From contig NC_016457.1 in NCBI RefSeq assembly GCF_000226115.1, forward strand, positions 4,712,001-4,776,000: a DNA stretch of 64,000 nucleotides, given 5' to 3'. The stretch comes from Thermothielavioides terrestris NRRL 8126. Taxonomy: Eukaryota; Ascomycota; Sordariomycetes; Sordariales; Chaetomiaceae. The first letter of the stretch is position 1. The number at the start of each line of letters is the position of its first letter. The notes under the pieces are model-generated. The model searched no databases. It saw only the letters and a list, made by a program, of their open reading frames with translations, and was not told the DNA's origin. Shown in pieces: positions 21,430-33,959 of this stretch. Position numbers and translations under genes: made by a program.

Positions 21430-24400
21430 CCTTTCTAACCTCAGTGAAGGCTAGCCTTTAGGGCCGCTTCTCTAGTTAGAATACTATACATTGGATCAAG
21501 ACCTTTAAAGAGATGTATAAGGCTTATTAGGTTACTAATAATAAAACCTATATATACCTATTTAAACTTTAGTATAATACTATAATCTAGCCTATTATCC
21601 GTCATTAAGAGAAAAAGGACTAAGAGACTTAGATAGCTTTTAAAGCTAAGTTCCTAAAATACTAGAAGAACAACGATCCTAAGTAGTATAGAGATAGAGG
21701 TTACCTTTATAATCTAATCAAAGGGAGATACTAGCTAGTTAGCAAAGTTATCTACGACTATTTCAAATTGATCGACTATATATACGTTGTCGCCTTTACT
21801 AAAGTTTATAAAGAGCTATAGTATATAATCGTTTCAACTATATAGTATACACTTGATTAACGGATCTAGGTAGCTCTTAAGGACCGTTGATATACCCTAA
21901 AGAAGGACGATAAGGACTCTATCTATACTACGAAGTAGGTAGACTTCCTCGAGTTCGTTTAGAATACTCTTTAGAAGGGTCTCAATATAAGAGACCTCTT
22001 TCTTAAGACCTATAAATGTAAGATCAATCTATAGAAGTACTACTCGCCTTCGGCTATACCTACTATTAAGACGACCTCTAAGCTATAGGAATAAGAAGAG
22101 GAGGAGCTAAAGAAAGCTCTTATACCTATATTCGACGATATTAACAATCTAGCTAATTAGCTCTAACGTCTATATATCTAGAAGTAGAAGATCGCTAAGT
22201 AGTTTAAATAGAAGATCGAGGCCCTCTATTTATATAGAATCGATCCTATTCCTAACGAGATCGAGGTTCTTTAAATGTATTTCCAATAGCGGAGCCGTTT
22301 ATAGGAGAGACGTATTAGCTTTATTACTAGCCTATATATTAATAGTTGTCCTTCTAGCTATAGTAGACCTATAAGCTTTGGCTATTACTACTATTATAGT
22401 GACTCTAACTATATAATCTTTAAATATATAGAAGTTGTAAAAGCTATAGCTATAGATCTAATATATTATAAAGGTATAGACTATTGCCTTAGCGATAGAA
22501 GTAAAAAAGGCTATATATTAGCTAAGATGATTACCTTTGTGAAAGCAGATGTTGACAATGTATAAAAGGTTGGCAAGATCAGCTAGCTTATCCTTATATA
22601 TATAGCCTATTGCCTATAGTATAATAGCTACTCTATATACTAGGCGTACTATTGTAAATATAAGCGCTTAAATAGTTGCCCGTTTAAACTAGATATATCC
22701 CTAGTACTAAATAAGTACTATCTCTAGTAGCCTAAACTATATTAAGAGCCTACAACCGTCTAGACGATAATTAATCGTCTTATATATAAAGGGGAGCCTA
22801 AGCTCACCTCCACCTTTTATTATATAGCATTTGATCAGTTGTTGTTTTATATAATTCTATTAAAAGGAGGTTATATCTTGACTTAGAAGGTTGTCCTATA
22901 GCCTATACTAAAGGCTAATAAATTTTATCAACTACCTCTTCCTCTCTTTAATTAGACTAAAGGGGAAGCTAAAGAGGAAACGGACGAGGAAGCGGAGACT
23001 ATACTTCAAGATATACCGCCTACTAAGCGTCGGTTCACTAAGGATAAAAGGGAAAATGACTTCTAGATAGGCGGTACTCCTATACCTCTAGTAGAGCCTC
23101 TTTATATAACTATCCTTAAGAACCTAGCTATAGCAAATCGTATAAAGAAAAAGGAGCTATAGTCTAAGCTACCTACGCTAAAGGTTACTACGTTGCCTCT
23201 ATATATAAAGGATATAATCTATACTATAATAAAGGCAAAGACTAGTCTAACCTTTGATAACTTGGTCTATATCTCGTCTAAGTATAAAGATACTCTAATT
23301 ATATACTTATAGAGCATTTCCACCGATATCGAGGTCATTGACTATAAAGGGTCTAATGTTCCTAAGCCTAATAGACCAACTACTATACTAAAAGATATAA
23401 GGGTCTATATATAGGCTCTATATATTAATATAAATACGTTTAACGACTCTTCCTCTAGTTAGACTAAGATAGTTCTAGCAATCTTTAGAGTTACTAAGGA
23501 TAGTATATAGGGCATCTATATAGAAAGCCTCTAGGAGCGTTAGATTTATAAAGGTCTATCTAGAGACATTGACGATCGTATCTATACTCTACTTTAAAAG
23601 TCTATCTCAACGCTTTTAGTCTTATAGTATATAGAACTTAGTACAATAATAAAAGTATAGTCTTTTCCTACTCTATATATCTAGTTCGAGAAAGGCTATT
23701 ATAATAAGTACTTTGCCCTAATCGACTTTAGTTTAAAGTGCAACTATATCTTAATAAGTATTGTCGAGAAGTATATAATACTATACTAGCCTACTAAGGT
23801 CATCTCAAAGGGTCTTTATAGCTTAGCACTGTTTATCGAAGAGACTTAGGTCACTCTATACCTAGGAGGAATCGATATTAACCTTCACTTTTTTATAACT
23901 AAGGACATTGCTAGTAGTTATAAAGTAATCTTTAGTATATTATTTATTAAGGATACTACTCTAACCTTCGATTACTACGATAGTAACCTAATTACTATTA
24001 ATCTAATTATAAAGGAGAAAATAGTCTAGATATACGTCGTCTCTAAGAAGATTACTTAGTAGAATTATCTACTATCTCTAATATAACTATTCACTTAAAA
24101 GTAATTTCAAGGATTAACGAAGAGTCTCGAAAGAATCTTTGACTAAATAGAGATAAAAGAGGGCGAGACTACCCTTAGTTTCTTCGACGATCGTATAGGT
24201 AAAGTAGTTTTTTATTTTGTTTTATAGAAGTCCTATATACTACTCTTTAGCATTCTTTTTCATATTGTACATTCTTATTCGTTGTCTTCTCTATCTAGAT
24301 AGAAGAAGAAGGGCAAGATTAAATTGTTGCCCTATTCAAAAGGGAAGAGGGGGACCCCGATTAGAAACCCCTTTTCTAATAGAAGGCTAAGGTAGGTATT

Positions 24401-27400
24401 CTATCGTAAGTTCAAAGAGGCCCTAAGGACGTTTATACTCTAGAAGAATATTGTAAACAAGGTTTAGTCTATCGACTTAGTATCGTTGGATAGCTCTACG
24501 TCGGAGGGAGACCTATTATAGCGAGAAAAGCGGCTTACAAAGGCTAAAGCTAAGATATAGTTCAAGAAGGACTAGGAAGACCTTATAGTCCTTCGTTTCT
24601 TAGATCTTAAGCTAGGCTCGAGACTTACTAAGAAGCGCCTTTAAGAAATGCTCACTATTATAGACAGTTTTCTTACTAAGCTAGAGAAAGAGATGTTCGC
24701 TAAGATCTTATAGAACTAGGAAGCTACGTTTATATAGGATTTTACTAAGTACGAGTATATCTATAAAGACGTCGTTCTGCCCTAGTATATTAGGACTATT
24801 TTATATAAAGCTTAGCAAAGCAAGTCGATCCTAATCCTAAAACCACTAATATAGAAGGTCGTTGATCTACTTAGAGAAAGGCAAATATAAGAAATTATTA
24901 AATATAGCTATATAAACTACTATAATAACTAGTTCCTAGTTCTAAAAAAGGACGGTAGTTTATAGCTTATTAATAATACTTAAAAGGCTAATGCTATAAC
25001 GATCTATAATACTTTTGTTCTATCTATTATAGAGGAATTTAATAAAGACTTTAGAAGCTATAGACTAATGTCCCTCCTAGATCTCTTCTCTAGATATAAC
25101 TAGGTCAACCTCTATAAGTATAGCTAGGATTTAACGACTTTTACAACGCTAATCAGGCTCTTCTATATATATATACTACTAATAGGAGATATAAATTCTA
25201 TTACCTAGTTCTAGCGAGCTATAACAATGATCTTTAGTAACCTTATCCCTAATGTCTATTGTATCTACCTAGACGATATTACTATAAAAGGTCCCTAATC
25301 TAATTATACTAGCCGTCTAGATAGAGGGGGACGTCGAGAATTTGTTATTAAATATCTTAAGAATATCGATATAATGTTGCTAAATATAGAGCTAGTAGAT
25401 ATAACTATCGCTACTAAGAAATCGAAGTAGATATAACTAAAAGTAGTCCTACTTAGTTATCTCTATATACTAGAGGGGCGCCTTCCTAAAGAAGCGAAGG
25501 TAATTAAGATAAAGGAGTAGAAGACCTATTCTAATGTTAAGGAGGTATATACCTTTGTTAAAATAGTTGGATACTACCGAATTTAGATCAAGGGTTTTAC
25601 GATTATCGCGATTCCTTTATATACTCTAATGAAGAAAGATACTAAGTAAACCTAGGGGCCCTCTAAATAGAAGGCGATAGATAAGTTAAAAGAGAAAATC
25701 ATTACTACTCTAGTTTTAGCGATACTTATCTATAGTGATCCTTAGTTCAATATAATTTTTTTAGTCTATAACGTTAATATCCTTAGATAGAGCGAGGTAC
25801 TTAAGTAGGTTAGCCTCGATAGTAAAAGACACTTATACTAGTTTGAGAGTAGTATCTAATTAGAGGTAGAGAAGTGGTATAATACTACGAAGAGGGAGTT
25901 AAAGGGGCTACTCTTCCTTCTAAAGCATTTTCGTCGTTACCTCTTTGGTATACGTTTTATTGTAGAGACCGATACTCTAGTTCTAGTCTATTAGCTCAAT
26001 AGTGCTATAAGCAATGTCCTAGGTACTTTAATAATACATTGGATCGCCTAGATCCGTCTATTTAACTTCGAAGTTAAGTATATCCTAGGTCCTAAGAACG
26101 TTATAGCCGATATATTGTCCTATAAACCTTTTAGGCCCTCTGACTATATAGAGAAGGAAGTAGAGGAGGATATCGACGATTAGGTCGACGTTTAGATCTT
26201 TGTTAACCGTATAGGCAAAGAGGCATTGTATTTGGAAAGGAAGCTAGAGCTTGTCCGCCTTTAAGATAGTTACTCCTAGCGTTCCTAGGACATCGTTTAC
26301 TTCCTATTGACGATAGAGACCCTATTAGGCTATAGGCTATACTAGAAGCGACGTTAGCTTAAAAGGGAAGCGGTAAGACGTTAGCTTAAAAGGGAAGTGG
26401 TAAAGTATTTCGTTGAAGATCGTTACCTTTTCCTCCGAAGTATAAACTATTCGTAGTATTATAGGTACGTTGTTGATACCCCTAAAGAAAGGTGTTTAAT
26501 CTTCGACTAATGCTATAGCGAAGTTAGCTATTGTAAAAGAGAGACGACGTATCGACAAATGACGAACTACTACTATTAGCGTAGTATATACGAAGATGTA
26601 GTAGAGTAGATCTAGGCTTATACACTGTATTAAGCGTATAATGCCTAGAGGTTCGAGGAAGTAGTAAACTGGACTACGCCTCCGCCTTTCCCTTTTACTA
26701 AATAGTACCTCGATATCCAATATATACCGTCTAGCTATAGGGAGAAGAAGTATTTCCTCGTCGAGGTATATAACAATCTTATAGGATACATTAAAACTAA
26801 GATCTTACTAAATAAGTCCTCTAAGGCTATTAAGTCCTTTATTATATAATATATCCTTTGTCGCTAAGGCTACTCCGTTGTTATAGTCGTTGACAAAGGC
26901 TCTAAGTTTAAGGGCGAAGTTAAAGAGATCCTCTATAAGCTATAGATTAGGAGAGTCATTATCTCGTTGTACAATTTACGTATAAATAGAGTAAATGAGG
27001 CCAGCTATATCTCAATTGCTACCTCGCTTATAAAGATGACTAATAATATAGGAAAAAGGTGGAGGGAGCTCCTTCTATATATCTTATATATAGATCGTAT
27101 AACCGTTAGAGGCTCTTATAGAATATCTCCCTTCTTTTTTACCTACAACTATAAGCCTATTAGTCTAGTCGAGTTTAATGTTCCTATTTAGCGAATTCTT
27201 ATCTAAGACTCTATCTATACTTAGATAGAGGGAGAGGATTTTACAAGACTCTATATAAAGCTTATTGCCCTCTATACTTATATCCTTAAGGAAGCTAAGT
27301 ACAACTATAAGATTACTACTAAATAGGTTGCTATAGCTTATAAAAAGCTAGCTAAACGCTATAATAAAGCCTATAAATGTAAATTTCGCCTAGAAAATAT

Positions 27401-28340
27401 AGTAATATCTATTAGTAACCTCGTCCTTATCTATAATAATATTTAGCAACTAGATATAAGCTTAGTCTAGAAGCTAGAGTACTACTAGTTTAGCCTATTC
27501 TATATTTAGATAATTAAAGACTAAGACATTTACTTCCTAGAGACTTTGGACAGTATACCTATTTAGATACTATATCCTCCAAATTATATAAAGAAGTTCT
27601 TTAAGTTGGATAACGTCTAACTAGAAGTAGATAGTACGAACCTATTCCTTTGCTTAGAGGGGTATAGCGACGACGAGCGCTACTACGATAGTCGCTATAA
27701 CGATAGCCGCCTTAATAGAGGCTATCGCCTCGATAGTCGCTATAACGAAGTGTAGAACAATAGAGGAGCTGATCCTAGCCCTAGTACTAGCTGAGACTTA
27801 GCTGCCTTAGTACTCTACGATAGGGAGATATATACTAGACACTTCTAAGGAGAACGCTACTACTTCGATAGTTGCTTAAAGCTCTATAAAGATAGTGAAA
27901 AGGGGTCTAGTACTACTAAAGACAACTAGAATACTAGCGACTAGACTATAGGTTATTACCTTTATCAACTAGCTAAGACTTCTAATAGTAGTCAACTAGT
28001 TGGGCTTCTTTGTAGTAGCGAACTATATAGTGCCTTAACTAGTTAATAGCATTGCCTTAGCGATCCTCATTGTACTTATAGCGATAGCCTACTAAGGGAG
28101 GAAATCGTATAAATAGTTGCTAAAGACGTTGTAACTATAGTAGAGGAAGAGGTCCTTAAAGAGGAAACCCTTAGTTGTACTATAGCGCTTTAGGTAGGCT
28201 AAACTCGTATTACTATAAAGGGGGTAAAGAAGGAGCGACCTCGTTAAGAGCTTATTATAGAAATCCTATATAGAAAACTACTTGGTTTTTAATACTAGCC
28301 CTCTAGACGTATAAGGATATATAGTTTAAGAAGGGGGGAG
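21430..28340 (+). pseudogene. Element I gag-pol remnant (gypsy order: PR-RT-RNaseH-IN)
   Basis: The frame is broken by many TAG/TAA codons. Recognisable blocks on the plus strand: a protease-like ALIDFSLKCNYIL near 23730 (ancestral D-S-G position altered); an RT palm with FLVLKKDGSL, SLLDLFSRYN and DLTTFTTLIRLF; then CIYLDDITIKGP near 25260-25295, the Y/F-x-D-D catalytic motif; and an integrase C-terminal half near 26960-27190 with SIATSLIKMTNNIGK, DRITVRG and SPFFFTYN, as in fungal gypsy integrases (ADRTTVR...TPFYLVYG). A purine run AAGGGGGGAGG at about 28334-28344 follows the last coding-like sequence. RT before IN places it in the Ty3/gypsy group. Gag upstream is inferred mainly from position. 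No function is expected. Confidence 0.82.
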
Positions 28341-29939
28341 GTCCTAGAAGCTACTACCTCCAATAGTTTCACTAGCGTTTTACTATGTTTTCTTCCTAAT
28401 ACCTATTGTTATATTGGCCTCCTACTCGCTAGTAATATCTTCGTTAACTATGTCTTACTTAGTCTTCGTCTATCTACTATTGTTCGTTTATTTTTATCCC
28501 TTAGGCCTTTATTCTTTTTCGCTAGTACCTAAGTTTTCTTTCTAAGGGGCGGCCCTACTCTTAGGGGCTTTATAGTCGTTCTTGCCTTTTCTTTTTCACT
28601 TTTGCCCTCTAGATAGATAGTTTCTATTGTATAAGACTAAGTTTCTTAGAGCCAAAGTCAAGGCTAAGAAAAATCTATAATTAAGATATATAGTCTCTTA
28701 ATCTACTATCTATAGGCTAAGCTTCTAGGCTATATCCTACCCTTTACCTATCCCTATCTATTTTCTCTGTCCCTTAGTGATATAAGCTCTTATAGTTGGC
28801 CTAGTACTATACTATTTGTTCCCTAATAGCAACCTCTAGTAGGATAAACTACTCTTAGCCTACCTCTTCTAGGTATAGCTTTAGTCTAGGATCGTTCTTC
28901 GGATTATATAGAAGATAGTTCTATAAGATCAAGTCCTAAGCTAGGTGCTTCTAATTATTCTTATAGATATAAGTCTAAGTATATTCCTTCTCTAACTAAA
29001 TGCAATTAGCGTATTTATTACTAAAGAGAGGAGTAAGAGAAGTATAGCTATTAAAGAGCTAAATTATATAAACGTTTTCGTTCTTACTAAAAGAAGTTGT
29101 CGAACACTAGTATAATAGTTCGTAGCTATAGTAAAGTACTTTATTGCTATAGGAGTATCAGTCTTCCTCTGTTTAGAGGGCGAATACGAAAGGGAAGTAT
29201 AGCACTTACTTATAACCCTATACCTAGATTAAAAGTGTTGACACTCGGTTTAGGCGTATAGTAAGATGATATATCTAACGCCTAAGTGGTCTACTATTGT
29301 AATACTCTATAAACACTGGACAAAGGACCTAGGTATTATAGTGCTACTCGACTATATCAACCAATCTATCGTCGATATAAACTAATCGCTATATCTTATA
29401 CTAATCTTGCTAATTGCTTAATAGGACCTACTAGACGTATAGCAATCTAACGTTTAGTTAGTAAATCTTGATTATACTATAGATAGCTTTATATTTAACT
29501 AAGATTATAGTATACTCGTTAGTATAGCGCTTATCTTTCAGTATTGGTAGATCCCTTATTTTGCTTTAGACCACCTAGATATACTTCTAAGCTATAAAGA
29601 TTGTTGTTTTCGATACTAACGAGAGATCGATCTAGCAGTTTATAATCTTATATAGTAGTAGCCTTTGGTTGTTCATTTTATCAATGATTTCCTATAACGT
29701 ATTGCAGGTACGCTAGTTGCTTAGTATTATAGTTTCTAAGTTGTAAATTTGTATATAGGAGCTATATATAAATTCGAAAGGGAAGTAGAAGACCTAGCTA
29801 AGAACCTAATCCGACTAGAGAGAGAAGGGCACTAGAATAAAGTAGCGAGAAGGTTAGAGGAAGAAAATAATTTTAAGATAGTAAGGAGAAGAGGAAGGCC
29901 TTAAGAATTTAGGGGACAAATACTCATTTCTAGTTAATT
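28341..29939. other. Element I internal DNA between pol and the third frame
   Basis: AT-rich and heavily mutated. A Lys/Arg/Glu-rich coding-like stretch exists near 29760-29910, but I could not assign a domain or a boundary. It may be the N-terminal part of the third frame, or a spacer. Confidence 0.35.
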
Positions 29940-30561
29940 AGTAGGCGCTATAAGCCTTATTTGTTTTCTTTCGCCTAGTTTAGGAAAGAGCTAAGTAGCC
30001 TTCCTACCTTCGAAGGCTTACCTACCTCTTTTTCTTAATCCTCTCGCTAGTTCGCTTACAATCGACCATTTCTTCTACCTCGTCTATTACGCTCTGATTT
30101 TTTCTTACGATCGTTTTAATTGGTCTAGATCTTTTTGCCTAGAGAGCGACTTTTCTTATAAGCCAATTTTTTATATACTATCGTAAATATCGCTATAGGC
30201 CATTGTAGGATTCCCAATTTCGTAGGGCCTATATAGCCCTAGGCCAATATAACTGTTAACCTAGGATAGAAGTAGCTATTTAGAGAGCTTAAGTTTTATA
30301 TACCGTAAAGTTTGTAGAGGCCTGTCGACAATAGCAATTAGGCGTAGTATTATACCTCCCTTATATAGCAAGAGCTAGGCTTAAAGATACTAGGCTACCT
30401 AGGTAAGACTAGCCCTAAGCTTTTCCTATTTTTATAGACTTTGAAGAAGTACCTATAAGATATAATTAACCAACGACCTAACTAGATCCTAAGCCCTTAG
30501 CTTAGTATAAACCCTAAGATTATAAAGTACCTATTCCTAGACTAGCTAAAGGGAAGGTCTT
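29940..30561 (+). pseudogene. Element I third frame, part 1 (before element II)
   Basis: Codons starting at positions divisible by three read through this part with only TAG/TAA stops, each one transition away from Gln or Trp. It ends ...LKGRS at the element II target site GTCTT. The frame continues in register at 41153 once element II and one target duplication are removed. No domain was recognised in this part. It has moderate coding character only. Confidence 0.55.
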
Positions 30562-30810
30562 TGTTACACGCCGATGGCTCTCGGTGACCATCTGACGGTA
30601 AACGTATGAGGGTGAGAAAGATCAATGCCTCTCAGCTTCGTTAGCTGATGAGGCGGCACTCCTAAACACTAGTATATGTTACAAAAGTATATTGATACAG
30701 TCTGTCTTCCTACGAAGGGGTTCTAGGTGAGGTTCCCCTTTTTAAGGGAACGCTTGTCACCCCTGACCGCGGTACGGTTATGGGTGCCCTTGCCACAGTT
30801 GTATATAACA
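30562..30810 (-). repeat. Element II 3' LTR
   Basis: 249 bp, with TGTTA...TAACA ends. It differs from the other LTR at about twenty sites, all transitions as far as I can align them, with no length difference. Its base composition is close to normal genomic DNA and unlike the adjacent internal sequence. Confidence 0.93.
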
Positions 30811-30999
30811 AGTGCCTAGGGACAAGAAGAAAAAGATGGCGTCCTCGCCATCATTATAGAACTTAATATAGGATGAAGGAGCGTATAGAAAGGGAAGAAA
30901 ACTAATCTACATTATACCTTATATAGGTTTTGTATCCATTATCTCGTCCTATAGCGAAGTCCTCTATTGCGATATGTCCGTTCACTTGTTCTACTTATC

Positions 31000-33150
31000 G
31001 AGATCAACCGTACTATTACTAGTATAGGGGTCGTCTCTTTCGACTTTAGATGCCTTTGTTGCCGCCTTATATTCAGCAGAAGTAGGCGTCTTCTTAAGCT
31101 TTTTGGGAGGACGTATTGGCGTCTCCTATACTTTGTCGTCAATGGTTACTTTACATTGGCGCTTAGTAGCGGTGACTTCGACCGTTTTAGCTCTCGACGT
31201 TGAATAGGTGTTCTCATTGCGCTAGCTTTGTAGCGTCTTAGCTAGTGTCGTCGATGCAATTGGCGGCGCGGCTTTAGCAATAGGTGCCTTAGTAGGCGTT
31301 CTCTAGGCGAGTGGCTATATAGTCTTAGTAGAGTATATAGCTGTTACGGTTATAGCTTAGCTAACCTTAGGTGCTGGTTCTTAGCGCTTGTTGGGCTAGA
31401 CGGTCGTAATAGTCTATCTCGTAATTTCCGTCTCACTAGGAATTACGCCTAATACGACCGTATAGGCCTTGAGGATTGTTATATAATGTTCAAGGTCTTA
31501 TATACGCTTCGACAAACTTATATAGATAATATCTTGTATATCGGAGGTTATATATATAACTACGTCGATATCTTTGTAGAGTATATTGTTTATACAATGG
31601 AGTTCTATTATAGTCTTGTCGTAGGCTTGCCGTATATCGTTGATCTTCTTGATCCAATGATAGTGCATTTTATCTAGGTTGGCTTAGAAGGCAAAGGTAT
31701 CTAGCTCTATATATCCGGTGTTCCTATTTATATCTATAGCGCCGATATATCTTGTAGATTCTATAGCGATATTCTCGACTTCCTTGATATATACTCAGTA
31801 CTTTTATACGAAATGCAACAGGTCTTTAGTAAACGCCTATACGGTCTTTATATTAGCTTAGAGGGATTTGATAGTAGCTTCGTTCGCGGTAATTGTATAG
31901 CTAGCATCGCTTACTATATCTATAGCTTTAGCGTTGTTGTAGTATACTAGGCTAAGCTCTACTAATATCGTATTGATAGATAGGTTGCCCTCCTCTTTAG
32001 GCGATATATATTGTAAGGTAAGGATCTCGATGGTAGTCGGTATATAGCTTGTAGTCACTATTCTAGTCTCCTAGAACTCCTTAAGGGCCTTTTTGACTAT
32101 ACCTTTGATCCTATAGATATATAAGTTGTAAGCGAAGCTAGCTAGTTTATCACTAGGATCTTTTTTCAGGACTATACAATAGAATCTAGTGAACTACGTT
32201 GTAAGCTTAGCTATATATTCTTCGTTATAGCCGAAGTCTATATATATATAGGTAAGTGCCTTGCTTATAGTAGCGATATACTTGTTTATAGCTTTTGTAG
32301 GGCGACGGGAATAACTATAGGATATATAGGTCTCTTATAGCTTTGGAATACAATATAGCTCTATGGCTATATCCTCCTTATCACTAGTATAATTGGCCTT
32401 ATCGTCGTCTAAGGTATCCTAGTCGTCGTCGCTTACGACTGTTTTATTATTAGATACGATATATATAGCTTGTTAAGGCTCTTTACGCTATACGTAGACG
32501 ATTACAACGTTATCGATAATAGGGTATTGGATCCTAAGCGTATATTAGAGGGGTTGTTCTTCTTCTATATACTTGTGAGTAAGAAGAGCGTCGAGGTACT
32601 CTTATACCACATCGCTATTTAACGCTTCTTTATAGTCTTCGGTGACTTTAGGCTCGTCGTCTAGAATAACAATAGGGTCTAAGATAGCGGCTTGCTCCTG
32701 TTCCTTATATATAGTTTCCAAACTATTCTAGATCGCTCTAGCTATATTAGCTTTCTTAGCGACTGTTATTTCGATGTTATAGGCGACTTTGGCGACGATG
32801 TCCTTGGTTGTAGCTTGGTGGGACGTATACGCTTCTATAGCGTACGAAGGGGTATTAGGTATATTGATGACCTTCGTAGTACCTTCCGTTTACTTTGTAG
32901 CGAGGCGAGCGCTTTCTCTTTTTTAGGTACCGGTAGTATAGGTTTTAGTAGGAGTCTTTTATATATAGGGAGGTATTCTATATACGATAAAGGCTAGTCG
33001 GGTGTCTCCCTTAGTAATGTCGATATAATCGTGTTTAAGCACTTTGCTACTTAATGACGTTAGTGAGCTAAGAGAATCGACTATATAGTCGCCTCTGTCG
33101 TTAACGTAGATACTATAAGAATGTATAGCGGATTGTTTCGAGTTGCAAAT
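31000..33150 (-). pseudogene. Element II third frame downstream of pol (unidentified protein)
   Basis: I followed one minus-strand frame (codons ending at positions divisible by three) base by base from about 32100 to 31020; it appears to extend up to about 33150, so up to 700 codons. Stops are TAG, TAA or TGA in positions that fit RIP of Gln, Trp or Arg codons. Content: an acidic segment with SDDD/LDDDK, a helical stretch (KMHYHWIKKINDIRQAYDKT) likely to form a coiled coil, a Pro/Thr/Ala-rich part and a Lys-rich C-terminus (PPKKLKKTPTSAEYKAATK). No enzyme motif, zinc knuckle or membrane segment is recognised. It occupies the env position of a retrovirus-like element. It could be an accessory protein or captured host sequence. 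Confidence 0.6.
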
Positions 33151-33959
33151 ATAGTGTAAGCGCGTGCCGACTGATAGTAGCTTATATAAATGTATATAGC
33201 TTAGTGATAAGAAGGTTTAACGATCGATTATATAGCGAATACGAATGACTACGATAAGGAATTGTTAGGGAAGATGGATACGTTGAGGTTGATATATAAA
33301 AAGAAAGGAAATTGTAGTGGTCTACGTTGGGCCGTTCTAGAAGTAAATAAAAACAATGGCGCGATGCTTATAGCTAATGAACAGTGTTGCTATCTAGTAG
33401 TAGCCGAAGAATAGAACATTATACCTTCGAGGCTTGAAGCCCTATACCTTTATAGCAATAGAATAGCTTTCTTTGACTATTTATAGGTCAAAGTCAATAG
33501 CGAATCTAGATATAGGAAAACTGGAATAAGCAAAGTACTTGACGAACTGAATAACTATAGTTTTATAACTAAAAGTGTTAGTAATGTCTAAGTAAAGGGT
33601 AAGGAGAAGAAAAATTAGGAGATCTATAAGATAGAGGACGACGCTTATACGTCTAGTAGTAGTATAACGGTGATAGATATACTAAAGCGAACATGTTCTA
33701 ATAAGGAAAGTATAAGCGAACAAAAGGAAGAAAGGGAAATAGGAAAGAAGGAAAGAGAAAGAGAAAGTCAATAACAGTATAGCTATCAGTGGTCGTTGCC
33801 CTTCCTTCGCAGTAGCTCGACGACAACTTAGTTCCAAGACCAAGGAATCTCCTTTACTTCCTCCTATTCCTTAATAGCGATACCCTTGTTATAATGTTCC
33901 TTCTCCTAGTCGATAGGGTACGCCTTTTTATACTCCTCAACAAGTTCCTTAGCACCGTT
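33151..33959. other. Element II spacer between third frame and chromodomain
   Basis: Low-information AT-rich DNA. On the plus strand it is purine-rich near 33690-33775. No frame could be assigned. Confidence 0.35.
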
